Shown here: positions 8,833 through 21,466 of the stretch, in pieces | Position numbering within the stretch: position 1 is the stretch's first letter | Layout: the number at the start of each line of letters is the position of its first letter | Assembly (NCBI GenBank): GCA_947359465.1 | Contig: OX375872.1 | Span: forward strand, 127,174,337 to 127,238,336 | Source: Metellina segmentata | Taxonomy: Eukaryota > Arthropoda > Arachnida > Araneae > Tetragnathidae | DNA length: 64,000 nucleotides | Reading direction: 5' to 3' | Position numbers and translations under genes: made by a program | The notes under the pieces: model-generated | The model's input: only the letters and a program-made list of their open reading frames with translations | Database searches by the model: none | What the model was told of the DNA's origin: nothing

Positions 8833-10033
8833 GTTGTTACCTACCATTTAGGACTGGGAACAATAATTAGCAACACATTTATAAAACTTTTGGGATGGAA
8901 TTTTATCTCCATGGGGAAAGTAAACAATAATTTCCTGCAGTTTGGTTGAATTCATATGTGCTGTGAGTGGATTGGATGAAATGCTCAAATCCCAATGGTC
9001 CCATTGATAAATTGACCTGTTGGGGCTTTCTGTCAACTGTGTGTAGTCTATGTTTGAGTGATTCATTTTTGTAATGTTTTCATGCACAGCAGCAAGCATC
9101 CCGATTCATATCCCCGTACTCCTGGAAGATATAAAGGTAAGGATTTTGCATTGATTTTTCACTAATGCTTCTCATTTATACCTATTTATTAGATTTGATG
9201 GCCCTGAAAGTATCTATTGAATTTGTTTTGTGATGCTCCGATCTTTATGATATGCTAGAATATACTTTTTGGTGTGCAGTGGTGAGATATTTATTCATTT
9301 CTCTCTAGTTACAAGATCCGATTAAATGTTTATTTGACATGTGAGATTTGATTATGCTCATTGAACTCAATTTAGTATTCATTCGTTGTGATGTGTTATT
9401 GGACTGATTTATCTGGTTTTTGTTGACAAACCCAGTAATGGCTTGCTGCAAGATTTGTATGGGTGAATTACTGTGTTCACATTTACAAATGCTCAAATTC
9501 TGGTGGTCACTGACTGGTTGCCCTTCTTTCAGGAGGATGTATTTCTCCCGAGATTTGAATTTACCTTTTCACATAACTCAATCAGTGGTTGTTTTTTTCA
9601 GTATCAACTTATTTTCCCATGCTATTCTCTCAAACCCAATCCATGTTTCAGTTCTCATATGAAAGATCCATACAACACCTGAGCTAGGATCCTTGGATGG
9701 AATTCATATCCCATGACAATAAATTGAATGTGCACCTGTTCTTTGAGCATGCTTTGTGATTCATTGCACTAAGTTGGTATGTATTTTTAGTTACCTTTTT
9801 AAATGAGTTGTGGTTGCTATAGAATATCTTGCTAGAACCCTTTTCCATGCCATGTATAAAACTCGTATAACATACACCCAACCAGGTTTCAGTTCCCATG
9901 AGAACTATCCACATCCCATTGAATAACCTCAAGACAACAGATTTAACATGCAGCTTTCTCCTTAATTTTAGGAAAATGAAATCCTGATCCAAGACAACAG
10001 ATTTAACATGCACCTGTCTCCTGTATTTTTAGT

Positions 10034-10130
10034 AAAAGGTTTCAGAAAAGTTTTTTTTAGGAAAAGGTTTCAGAAAAGTTTTTTTTAGGAAAAGGTTTCA
10101 GAAAAGTTTTTTTTAGGAAAAGGTTTCAGA
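10034..10130 (+). repeat. 28-bp minisatellite, three copies and a partial, unit 1
   Basis: Three full copies of a 28-bp repeat (AAAAGGTTTCAGAAAAG, then eight T and AGG) followed by a partial fourth. Unit 2 has two full copies and units 3-9 have one, so copy number falls along the array. The repeats are directly adjacent without spacers. Confidence 0.93.
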
Positions 10131-10211
10131 CAAACATTTTTGGTGTTACTGTGTTTAGATTCTTGAAAAGGATCAGGGTTTCATTTTCCCAAATCTAGTG
10201 TACAAATCAAT

Positions 10212-11250
10212 CGGTTGTGCCTCTACAACTGTCATGGTTTCATTGTTTAAATCTGGTGCACGTTAAATCTGTAGTCATTGTTTCATTTTTCTAAATTCAT
10301 GTGCATGTTAAATCTGTATTGGATCAGGGTTTCATTTTCCCAAGTATTGTTTACATTTGAAGCAAAACGGTGCTTTTGTGTTGATAAACGCAACTGTTGT
10401 GAATTCTGGTTTGCTAATTTACTTTTTTTGGATTGGAAACTAAAACTGGTTGATATTTCATTTCAAGTAAAAAAAAACATTTTAGGTTGCTGGTAATTTA
10501 TTTGACACTGGTTGTTATTTTTGGGTGGATTGATCTCGACACATGTGGCAATAGGAAGAAAATACTTTTTTTTTAATTCAATGTCATGGCAGATTTACAT
10601 ACCGATTGTAACTGTTCACAAGTGAGCTGCATTCACATTTACAAACACTGTCCCAGATTGAACGTGCATGTCTGTGTTGTAAATTCCTACCATGCACAAA
10701 CCCTGTTTCGATTAACTTCTCAAATCCTGATGGGATAGACTGCACCTACAAAAGATTATGTATTTGTAACTGTTCACACACATACAAGTCATTCATGGGG
10801 CTTGCTATGAGATGGTGCTGCATTCACATTTACAAATACTGTATCAAATATATATATATATATATATATGATCAGCAGGTATAGGGCATACTACTGTACA
10901 AAATTCTTAAGTAACAAGAATTTTGTAGAGTAATATGACCTATACTTGCTGGTTATATATAGTTGAAGGACATTAAAACTAATTAAATTAAGTTTTATGA
11001 AAAGTATTACTTGTTAATTGAAAGCTACATTTGCAGTACAAAACTATAAAATGTAATTTTAAATGCCATGTCACTACAGTAATTAGCACCATTTAAACAA
11101 CTGGTGTGTTGTTTACATAGGATTTGTATCTCCATGGGACTCTTTCATTGGATCTGTATCTCCATGGGAATCTTTTAAACTATTTATGTCACTTCATGTA
11201 TACACAGCTGTCTGTGAAGAAATGATCCGCATTGGTGTGAGTTCAAATGT
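10212..11250. other. Unit 2, 5' segment
   Basis: Non-coding. It begins with two inverted-orientation copies of a 17-bp motif (GTGCACGTTAAATCTGT and GTGCATGTTAAATCTGT). It contains TTTACAAACACTGTCCCAGATTG, which is related to the ~500-bp module, one lone module anchor CTCAAATCCTGATGG near 10720, and the first TA tract (10848-10869), the site where the mariner sits in unit 1. The two CTCCATGGGA segments near 11130 and 11160 repeat locally. Confidence 0.7.
10848..10869. repeat. TA microsatellite, unit 2 first TA locus
   Basis: The empty counterpart of the mariner insertion site of unit 1. The tract is shorter in later units (about 10-16 bp). Confidence 0.9.
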
Positions 11251-12060
11251 GTGTTGTTTCCTACCATGGGGACTGTAAATAATAATTAGCAACGCATTTA
11301 TAAAAACTTTTTGAGGCATCTGTATTTACTCTCTCCATGGGACTGACTCAAAGTAAACAATAATTAGCAACTATTCTGCAGCGGTGTGTCTGGTTGAATT
11401 CATATCTGCTGTGAGTGATTCATGTCAATTTACAAATGCTCAAATCTCGATTGACCTGTTAGGTTTTTTTTGTCAAGTTTGTGTGAAAGACTGCGTTTCT
11501 AAGATTCATTTCTCTAATGCCACGGGGGAAATATACACATCAGCAAGCATCCTGATTCGTATCCCCATACTCCTGTTAGAGTATACAATATAACGGTGAG
11601 ATTCTTTCATCTGGAGCCTTTGAAAACATTGACCCATTTCGAGGAATGTTTATTGAGTGAGACTTGTTCAATGCTAGAAATGTAACAACAAGTATTTAAT
11701 ATTATTCAGTGTAATGTTTTGCTAGGCTGTTCCATTATTTGTTTTCACAATCAATAGGTTATTCATTAAGTAGAGTTAAGTATTTAGATTGTGTTTTCAA
11801 GCAGGAGAGAAACATAACAGCTGTTTGTGAGAATAGATCATAAAATATATTAAGCCAAAAACATTTTAATGTATGCTATCGTCCTTTGGAAACTGGATGG
11901 AGATTGAACGTCTTTCAGCATATACTCTGATATTTTTTAATCTTCTCAAATCCTGATGGTCACTCGGATAGACTGCGACCTGTTTGAGGCCCCTCTGTAC
12001 GAGTGTGCTTTCAGGATGACCTGACATCATCCATTGTGTTTCAGTTCCCATATCAGCGAG
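11251..12060 (+). repeat. Block A'' (most diverged internal block), unit 2
   Basis: It begins GTGTTGTTTCCTACCATGG, parallel to TGTTGTTACCTACCATTT of blocks A and A'. It carries the same order of landmarks: CAATAATTAGCAA, GGTTGAATTCATATCTGCTGTGAGTGATT, CTCAAATCTCGATTGACC at 11438, then a second module anchor CTCAAATCCTGATGGTCAC at 11944 and GTTTCAGTTCCCAT at 12042. The anchors are 505 bp apart, matching the pair spacing in the other blocks. Confidence 0.75.
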
Positions 12061-12333
12061 AATTCTGCTATAAGATTAGAAAGTGTTTGTTTCTTGGCCA
12101 CACTTGAAGTAATGGTATTTGGCACACGAGTAGTCCGAAATTTTTGCAAGCTGCTATTGAATAACCATGGGAAATATTCATATATTTATATATATATTGT
12201 TTTTTTTTTAATTGTTCAATTCCTTGTTTCAGTGAATTCTGCCAAGGCATTGTAAGTATATATACTGAAATCATTTTTATGCCACACGTCATGGGGATTT
12301 TATCCAGTGAATTGTATCCCAAATTGAAAACCA

Positions 12334-12433
12334 CATGAGAATAGGTTTGGGAAACAATCATTTTCGTGCCACACGTGTTCACACATGAAAATAGGTTTGG
12401 GAAACAATCATTTTCTTGCCACACATAATATCT
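12334..12433 (+). repeat. 50-bp tandem duplication, unit 2
   Basis: The same duplication as in unit 1, with the same difference between its copies (GTGCCACACGTG in the first, TTGCCACACATAA in the second). It was therefore inherited by unit duplication rather than made twice. Confidence 0.9.
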
Positions 12434-12976
12434 ACATCTTATACAATACATGTTCATGGGGCTATCCATATCCAGGGAATTGTATCCTGCACCGGAAAAT
12501 GAAATCCTACAAATTTTAACATGTATTCTCTTCTGAAGGCAAAAATATGCCAATTAGGTTTAAAATCCCCATACAGCTTAGAGCAAGTTACAAGATTTCT
12601 ACAAAGTGAGCATCAACTCCTATTTGGATTGTGTTTTAAAGCTTTTAAATGACACCTTTTCATTGTTTGGGAGAAATCCTGACAGGATAAATAAAACAGG
12701 GATTTCTAATCCCAGTTGCTTCTTTTATAGATGGCACCAGAGTGGCTTTCAGGAAATGGTTATACCTGTATGTTATACCAGATTTGGGAAGCATGAATCC
12801 ACAACAGATTTAATGTGCACCAGAACTATGAAATCCATAACAAATTTAACGTGCATCGCGGAAACATGATTCTGATGGAGAGGGATGCCATCGCTTGACA
12901 TGAATCTAATAGACAGGGATCCAATCATCAAGTTTTTTGCTTTTTTTTTTACACCGACAGAATGGGGGACTGTGTG

Positions 12977-14020
12977 TTGTTACCTACCATTTGGGACTGT
13001 AAACAATAATTAGCAATGCATTTATAAAACTTTTGGGGTGGATTTGTATCTCCATGGGGAAAGTAAACAATAATTTCTTGCAGTTTGGTTGAATTCATAT
13101 CTGCTGTGAGTGATTGGATGTAATCCTCAAATCCCAATGGTCCCTTTGATAAATTGACCTGTTGGGGCTTTCTGTCAACTGTGTTTGAGGGATTCATTTC
13201 TGTAATGTTTTCATGCACAGCAGCAAGCGTCCTGATTCATAACCCCGTACTCCTGGAAGATATAAAGGTATGGATTTTGCATTGATTATTCACTAATGCT
13301 TCTAATTTCTACCTTTTTATAAGATATGATGGCACTGAAAGTATGTATTGAATATATTTTGTGATGCTCAGATCTTTATGAAATGCTAGAATATACTTTT
13401 TGGTGTGCTGTGGTGAGATATTCATTCATTTCTCTCTAGTTACAAGATCCTATTAAATGTTTATATGACATGTGAGATTAGACTATGCTATTTGAACTCA
13501 ATTTAGTATTCATTCGTGATGATATGTTATTGGACTGATTTATATGGTTTTTGTTGACGAACCCAGAAGTGGCTTGCGGCAAGATTTGTATAGGTGAATT
13601 CCTGTGTTCACATTAGAAATGCTCAAATTCTGATGGTCACTTTGATCGACTGACCTGTTTGACCCTTCTTTAATGAGGATGAATTTGTCTCAAGATTTAA
13701 ATTTACCTTTTCATAAAACTCAATCAGTTGTTGCTTTTTCAATATATAGTTATTTTCCCATGCCATTCTCTCACACCCAATCCATGTTTCAGTTCCCATG
13801 TGAAAGATCCACATTCTATTGAACCAGGCAACACCTAAGCAAGGATCCTTGGATGGAATTCATATCCCATGACAATAAACTTAATGTGCACCAGTTCTTT
13901 CAGCATGCTTTGTGATTCATTGCACATATGTTGGTATGTATTTTCAAATTACCTTTTTAAATGAGTTGTTGTTGGTATAGACTATTATGCTAAAATCCTT
14001 TTCCATGCCATGTATAAAAC
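12977..14020 (+). repeat. Block A, unit 2
   Basis: About 1044 bp, parallel end to end with block A' (15411-16437). It runs from TTGTTACCTACCATTTGGGAC to CCATGCCATGTATAAAAC. It contains two module anchors, CTCAAATCCCAATGG at 13125 and CTCAAATTCTGATGG at 13621, 496 bp apart. This block is absent from unit 1 through deletion. Short frames inside (for example an 89-codon minus frame at 12949-13218) differ between blocks and are not credible genes. Confidence 0.88.
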
Positions 14021-14983
14021 CTCATTAGATTGTCTTACAGAATGACACCAATTGACCATAAAAACCGATAACAGAACTGTTCCCAGACAAATATTTAGGG
14101 TCATCCATGTTTATATTTTTAGAAACTAGGAAAGAAACTTCAACATTAATTCAAAAATGCAAGTTAAAAATTGCAACAATGAAGATTTTATAAGTTTTAT
14201 TAAACCAGTTTTTATTACACACAAGTCAATATTTTCTTTATTAGATAGAAGACTTTGTGTAATCATAGCACGTAACTCAGCATTAATTATCTTTCTCAGA
14301 TGGATATCTGAAAGGTTATATTAAAGTTGTTTTCAAAAGCATCATACTGGCACAAATGAACAATATATTTGCTCAATGTATAGGAGAAATAAAGCAACAA
14401 AATTCCAGACATATGTATGTTAAAAGTGGATGGAAACACTGCAACAAAACTAATTTGAATCTAAGCCATCCTTTATAAATGCTTGCTTCTAAAATAGTCA
14501 ACATTGAATCCAGTGCTTCATATAAATCAGTGAATACCAAATACATCTCAACAAATTGAAGATATAGACACAGAAATGCAATGCAACATGAGAAAAAAGC
14601 AAAACATTTCCATCCTGATAAATATTTAGGCAAGAGGCAATGAAAACACAATAAAAAATGATCAAGGAAAAAAAAAAACGTCATTTAAATTACAACTGCA
14701 ATGGATCAGGCCGTTTTATAGCGACAGCATAGCGTGGAAGAAAGAAGCTCATATACCTGCAATCTGGTTTTTTTTTAGATTTCTTTAAATATGAAATGCC
14801 ATTAGATTCAGATTAAATTTCACTATGGTAATTTAGACATTATTATTAAAGACCCGGGGAACACATGGATGATTTTAAAATCCAGGAAAACCTTCGTTTC
14901 TGCATGCTGATATGTTTTTGAAATACAACTTGAAACCTATAAATATTATGGTGACATGTAATGAGAAATGAACTTGGCAATGT
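14021..14983. other. Captured insert of unknown origin between block A and the copia LTR, unit 2
   Basis: This sequence has no counterpart in the other blocks. It sits where block A stops and ends at the LTR, so it may be flank carried with the retroelement or an older insertion. A small ATG frame at about 14358-14480 (40 codons, with a C-x2-C pair near its end in most units) is open in the units checked. A 90-codon frame upstream is open only in unit 8. Neither is recognised. The long minus-strand frame (14373-14684) is very hydrophobic and rich in Phe and Leu, as expected from translating an A-rich strand backwards. Confidence 0.6.
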
Positions 14984-15409
14984 TGTTGGAAGAGAGACGA
15001 GCTACAACTCAACTTATATACCTGTTGTATTAACTACAACTACAACTTCTCACTAATGCATTCTATTCTCTTTTGTGTAATATGTATTTTGTTTACATAT
15101 TAAATTCTTATTCTCTTAGCCCTTGAGTTTTCCTGTTTTGTTTGATGACCCTGATTTGTTGATAATCGTATCAGGTTATGGGCTTATCACGTTTTAAAAC
15201 TAAGTGAAGTAAATCTGCAGTTTTTGAAAAGGAAAACGAACTTTATTAAGTTAGGCCTAGCAGAGCGAGTCGCTAGTATAGCTGATCTAAAGGTACAGAT
15301 AGACAAAGTGGAAGGAGCTGGAAATTGGAGTAAGTGGAAGGGGCAAATGGAAATGCATTTGGAACAATATGATCTCCCATCTATTGTTGATGGAAGTCGT
15401 ATGTGTCAT
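14984..15409 (+). mobile_element. Ty1/copia LTR, primer binding site and gag start, unit 2
   Basis: LTR 14984-15173 (190 bp); primer binding site from 15174. It reads TGTTGGAAGAGAG where the other units read TGTTGGAAAAGAG. Confidence 0.85.
15224..15409 (+). pseudogene. Copia-type Gag fragment, unit 2
   Basis: The same 62-codon fragment with ATA (Ile) at codon 26, so no ATG opens it. It ends SRMCH where copia-type proteins usually have C-P. Confidence 0.72.
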
Positions 15410-15410
15410 G

Positions 15411-16437
15411 TTGTTACCTACCATTTAGGACTGGGAAAAATAATTAGCAACACATTTATAAAACTTTTGGGATGGATTTGTATCTCCATGGGGAAAGTAA
15501 ACAATAATTTCCTGCAGTTTGTTTGAATTCATATGTGCTGTGAGTGATTGGATGAAATGCTCAAATCCCAATGGTCCCATTGATAAATTGACCTGTTGGG
15601 GCTTTCTGTCAACTGTGTGTAGTCTATGTTTGAGTGATTCATTTTTGTAATGTTTTCATGCACAGCAGCAAGCGTCCTGATTCATATCCCCGTACTCCTG
15701 GAAGATATAAAGGTATGGATTTTGCATTGATTATTCACTAATGCTTCTCATTTATACCTATTTATAAGATTTGATGGCCCTGAAAGTATCTATTGAATTT
15801 GTTTTGTGATGCTCCGATCTTTATGATATGCTAGAATATACTTTTTGGTGTGCAGTGGTGAGATATTCATTCATTTCTCTCTAGTTACAAGATCCGATTA
15901 AATGTTTATTTGACATGTGAGATTTGATTATGCTCATTGAACTCAATTTAGTATTCATTCGTTGTGATGTGTTATTGGACTGATTTATCTGGTTTTGTTG
16001 ACGAACCCAGTAATGGCTTGCTGCAAGATTTGTATGGGTGAATTACTGTGTTCACATTTACAAATGCTCAAATTCTGGTGGTCACTGACTGGTTGCCCTT
16101 CTTTCAGGAGGATGTATTTCTCCCGAGATTTGAATTTACCTTTTCACATAACTCAATCAGTGGTTGTTTTTTTCAGTATCAACTTATTTTCCCATGCTAT
16201 TCTCTCAAACCCAATCCATGTTTCAGTTCTCATATGAAAGATCCATACAACACCTGAGCTAGGATCCTTGGATGGAATTCATATCCCATGACAATAAATT
16301 GAATGTGCACCTGTTCTTTGAGCATGCTTTGTGATTCATTGCACTAAGTTGGTATGTATTTTTAGTTACCTTTTTAAATGAGTTGTGGTTGCTATAGAAT
16401 ATCTTGCTAGAACCCTTTTCCATGCCATGTATAAAAC
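15411..16437 (+). repeat. Block A', unit 2
   Basis: About 1027 bp related to block A over its whole length. Its start is fused directly to the end of the copia Gag frame, so the first codons of the block extend the Gag-like frame by about 38 unrelated residues. Module anchors lie near 15559 and 16064, 505 bp apart. Confidence 0.88.
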
Positions 16438-16758
16438 TCGTATAACATACACCCAACCAGGTTTCAGTTCCCATGAGAACTATCCACATCCCATTGAATA
16501 ACCTCAAGACAACAGATTTAACATCCAGCTTTCTCCTTAATTTTAGGAAAATGAAATCCTGATCCAAGACAACAGATTTAACATGCACCTGTCTCCTGTA
16601 TTTTTAGTAAAAGGTTTCAGAAAAGTTTTTTTTAGGAAAAGGTTTCAGAAAAGTTTTTTTTAGGAAAAGGTTTCAGACAAACATTTTTGGTGTTACTGTG
16701 TTTAGATTCTTGAAAAGGATCAGGGTTTCATTTTCCCAAATCTAGTGTACAAATCAAT
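16438..16758. other. Unit 2 tail
   Basis: It contains two direct copies of AAGACAACAGATTTAACAT (about 16505 and 16565), then the 28-bp minisatellite and two TTTCATTTTCCCAA segments at the junction with the next unit. No gene. Confidence 0.7.
16609..16677 (+). repeat. 28-bp minisatellite, two copies and a partial, unit 2
   Basis: The same locus as in unit 1 with one copy fewer. Copies are identical by eye, suggesting slippage or unequal exchange. Confidence 0.92.
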
Positions 16759-19700
16759 CGGTTGTGCCTCTACAACTATCATGGTTTCATTGTTTAAATC
16801 TGGTGCACGTTAAATCTGTAGTCATTGTTTCATTTTTCTAAATTCATGTGCATGTTAAATCTGTATTGGATCAGGGTTTCATTTTCCCAAGTATTGTTTA
16901 CATTTGAAGCAAAACGGTGCTTTTTTGTTGATAAACGCAACTGTTGTGAATTCTGGTTTGCTAATTTACTTTTTTTGGATTGGAAACTAAAACTGGTTGA
17001 TATTTCATTTCAAGTAAAAAAAAACATTTTAGGTTGCTGGTAATTTATTTGACACTGGTTGTTATTTTTGGGTGGATTGATCTCGACACATGTGGCAATA
17101 GGAAGAAAATACCTTTTTTTTAATTCAATGTCATGGCAGATTTACATACCGATTGTAACTGTTCACAAGTGAGCTGCATTCACATTTACAAACACTGTCC
17201 CAGATTGAACGTGCATGTCTGTGTTGTAAATTCCTACCATGCACAAACCCTGTTTCGATTAACTTCTCAAATCCTGATGGGATAGACTGCACCTACAAAA
17301 GATTATGTATTTGTAACTGTTCACACACATACAAGTCATTCATGGGGCTTGCTATGAGATGGTGCTGCATTCACATTTACAAATACTGTATCAAATATAT
17401 ATATATATATATGATCAGCAGGTATAGGGCATACTACTGTACAAAATTCTTAAGTAACAAGAATTTTGTAGAGTAATATGACCTATACTTGCTGGTTATA
17501 TATAGTTGAAGGACATTAAAACTAATTAAATTAAGTTTTATGAAAAGTATTACTTGTTAATTGAAAGCTACATTTGCAGTACAAAACTATAAAATGTAAT
17601 TTTAAATGCCATGTCACTACAGTAATTAGCACCATTTAAACAACTGGTGTGTTGTTTACATAGGATTTGTATCTCCATGGGACTCTTTCATTGGATCTGT
17701 ATCTCCATGGGAATCTTTTAAACTATTTATGTCACTTCATGTATACACAGCTGTCTGTGAAGAAATGATCCGCATTGGTGTGAGTTCAAATGTGTGTTGT
17801 TTCCTACCATGGGGACTGTAAACAATAATTAGCAACGCATTTATAAAAACTTTTTGAGGCATCTGTATTTACTCTCTCCATGGGACTGACTCAAAGTAAA
17901 CAATAATTAGCAACTATTCTGCAGCGGTGTGTCTGGTTGAATTCATATCTGCTGTGAGTGATTCATGTCAATTTACAAATGCTCAAATCTCGATTGACCT
18001 GTTAGGTTTTTTTTGTCAAGTTTGTGTGAAAGACTGCGTTTCTAAGATTCATTTCTCTAATGCCACGGGGGAAATATACACATCAGCAAGCATCCTGATT
18101 CATATCCCCATACTCCTGTTAGAGTATACAATATAACGGTGAGATTCTTTCATCTGGAGCCTTTGAAAACATTGACCCATTTCGAGGAATGTTTATTGAG
18201 TGAGACTTGTTCAATGCTAGAAATGTAACAACAAGTATTTAATATTATTCAGTGTAATGTTTTGCTAGGCTGTTCCATTATTTGTTTTCACAATCAATAG
18301 GTTATTCATTAAGTAGAGTTAAGTATTTAGATTGTGTTTTCAAGCAGGAGAGAAACATAACAGCTGTTTGTGAGAATAGATCATAAAATATATTAAGCCA
18401 AAAACATTTTAATGTATGCTATCGTCCTTTGGAAACTGGATGGAGATTGAACGTCTTTCAGCATATACTCTGATATTTTTTAATCTTCTCAAATCCTGAT
18501 GGTCACTCGGATAGACTGCGACCTGTTTGAGGCCCCTCCGTACGAGTGTGCTTTCAGGATGACCTGACATCATCCATTGTGTTTCAGTTCCCATATCAGC
18601 GAGAATTCTGCTATAAGATTAGAAAGTGTTTGTTTCTTGGCCACACTTGAAGTAATGGTATTTGGCACACGAGTAGTCCGAATTTTTTGCAAGCTGCTAT
18701 TGAATAACCATGGGAAGTATTCATATATATATATATATTTTTTAATTGTTCAATTTCTTGTTTCAGTGAATTCTGCCAAGGCATTGTAAGTATATATACT
18801 GAAATCATTTTTATGCCACACGTCATGGGGATTTTATCCAGTGAATTGTATCCCAAATTGAAAACCACATGAGAATAGGTTGGGGAAACAATCATTTTCT
18901 TGCCACACATAATATCTACATCTTATACAATACATGTTCATGGGGCTATCCATATCCAGGGAATTGTATCCTGCACCGGAAAATGAAATCCTACAAATTT
19001 TAACATGTATTCTCTTCTGAAGGCAAAAATATGCCAATTAGGTTTAAAATCCCCATACAGCTTACAGCAAGTTACAAGATTTCTACAAAATGAGCATCAA
19101 CTCCTATTTGGATTGTGTTTTCAAGCTTTTAAATGACACCTTTTCATTGTTTGGGAGAAATCCTGACAGGATAAATAAAACAGGGATTTCTAATCCCAGT
19201 TGCTTCTTTTATAGATGGCACCAGAGTGGCTTTCAGGAAATGGTTATACCTGTATGTTATACCAGATTTGGGAAGCATGAATCCACAACAGATTTAATGT
19301 GCACCAGAAATATGAAATCCATAACAAATTTAACGTAAATCGCGGAAACATGATTCTAATGGAGAGGGATGCCAGCGCTTGACATGAATCTAATAGACAG
19401 GGATCCAATCATCAAGTTTTTTGCTTTTTTTTTACACCGACAGAATGGGGGACTGTGTGTCGTTACCTACCATTTGGGACTGTAAACAATAATTAGCAAT
19501 GCATTTATAAAACTTTTGGGGTGGATTTGTATCTCCATGGGGAAAGTAAACAATAATTTCTTGCAGTTTGGTTGAATTCATATCTGCTGTGAGTGATTGG
19601 ATGTAATCCTCAAATCCCAATGGTCCCTTTGATAAATTGACCTGTTGGGACTTTCTGTCAACTGTGTTTGAGGGATTCATTTCTGTAATGTTTTCATGCA

Positions 19701-21466
19701 CAGCAGCAAGCGTCCTGATTCATATCCCCGTACTCCTGGAAGATATAAAGGTATGGATTTTGCATTGATTATTCACTAATGCTTCTAATTTCTACCTTTT
19801 TATAAGATATGATGGCACTGAAAGTATGTATTGAATATATTTTGTGATGCTCAGATCTTTATGAAATGCTAGAATATACTTTTTGGTGTGCTGTGGTGAG
19901 ATATTCATTCATTTCTCTCTAGTTACAAGATCCTATTAAATGTTTATATGACATGTGAGATTAGACTATGCTATTTGAACTCAATTTAGTATTCATTCGT
20001 GATGATATGTTATTGGACTGATTTATATGGTTTTTGTTGACGAACCCAGAAGTGGCTTGCGGCAAGATTTGTATAGGTGAATTCCTGTGTTCACATTAGA
20101 AATGCTCAAATTCTGATGGTCACTTTGATCGACTGACCTGTTTGACCCTTCTTTAATGAGGATGAATTTGTCTCAAGATTTAAATTTACCTTTTCATAAA
20201 ACTCAATCAGTTGTTGCTTTTTCAATATATAGTTATTTTCCCATGCCATTCTCTCACACCCAATCCATGTTTCAGTTCCCATGTGAAAGATCCACATTCT
20301 ATTGAACCAGGCAACACCTAAGCTAGGATCCTTGGATGGAATTCATATCCCATGACAATAAACTTAATGTGCACCAGTTCTTTCAGCATGCTTTGTGATT
20401 CATTGCACATATGTTGGTATGTATTTTCAAATTACCTTTTTAAATGAGTTGTTGTTGGTATAGAATATTATGCTAAAATCCTTTTCCATGCCATGTATAA
20501 AACCTCATTAGATTGTCTTACAGAATGACACCAATTGACCATAAAAACCGATAACAGAACTGTTCCGAGACAAATATTTAGGGTCATCCATGTTTATATT
20601 TTTAGAAACTAGGAAAGAAACTTCAACATTAATTCAAAAATGCAAGTTAAAAATTGCAACAATGAAGATTTTATAAGTTTTATTAAACCAGTTTTTATTA
20701 CACACAAGTCAATATTTTCTTTATTAGATAGAAGACTTTGTGTAATCATAGCACGTAACTCAGCATTAATTTTCTTTCTCAGATGGATATCTGAAAGGTT
20801 ATATTAAAGTTGTTTTCAAAAGCATCATACTGGCACAAATGAACAATATATTTGCTCAATGTATAGGAGAAATAAAGCAACAAAATTCCAGACATATGTA
20901 TGTTAAAAGTGGATGCAAACACTGCAACAAAACTAATTTGAATCTAAGCCATCCTTTATAAATGCTTGCTTCTAAAATAGTCAACATTGAATCCAGTGCT
21001 TCATATAAATCAGTGAATACCAAATACATCTCAACAAATTGAAGATATAGACACAGAAATGCAATGCAACATGAGAAAAAAGCAAAACATTTCCATCCTG
21101 ATAAATATTTAGGCAAGAGGCAATGAAAACACAATAAAAAATGATCAAGGAAAAAAAAACACGTCATTTAAATTACAACTGCAATGGATCAGGCCGTTTT
21201 ATAGCGACAGCATAGCGTGGAAGAAAGAAGCTCATATACCTGCAATCTGGTTTTTTTTTAGATTTCTTTAAATATGAAATGCCATTAGATTCAGATTAAA
21301 TTTCACTATGGTAATTTAGACATTATTATTAAAGACCCGGGGAACACATGGATGATTTTAAAATCCAGGAAAACCTTCGTTTCTGCATGCTGATATGTTT
21401 TTGAAATACAACTTGAAACCTATAAATATTATGGTGACATGTAATGAGAAATGAACTTGGCAATGT

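Larger units (their letters stand above)
1..10211 (+). repeat. Macrosatellite unit 1 (interrupted, 1.4-kb deletion)
   Basis: This is the first unit in the window, phased on CGGTTGTGCC. It is 10211 bp only because it carries two private transposon insertions (648-2148 and 3016-6550). Without them and their target duplications about 5.17 kb remain, because about 1.4 kb present in unit 2 (12934-14347) is missing at the junction near 7778. It shares with unit 2 a 50-bp tandem duplication (7178-7277) and more than one copy of the 28-bp minisatellite, so units 1 and 2 form one subgroup. No functional host gene is seen. Confidence 0.95.
10212..16758 (+). repeat. Macrosatellite unit 2 (complete reference unit)
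   Basis: This 6547-bp unit has no transposon inserted after amplification, so it serves as the reference for the internal layout. The layout is: 5' segment, block A'' (11251-12060), middle segment with a TA tract, block A (12977-14020), captured insert (14021-14983), copia LTR and gag relic (14984-15409), block A' (15411-16437), and a tail with the 28-bp minisatellite. It carries two full 28-bp copies where unit 1 has three and later units have one. It runs directly into unit 3 without spacer. Confidence 0.96.

Noticed and set aside
10034..10130. Regular short repeats considered as a CRISPR array
   Set aside because: The 28-bp copies abut without spacers and the DNA is eukaryotic; this is a minisatellite.
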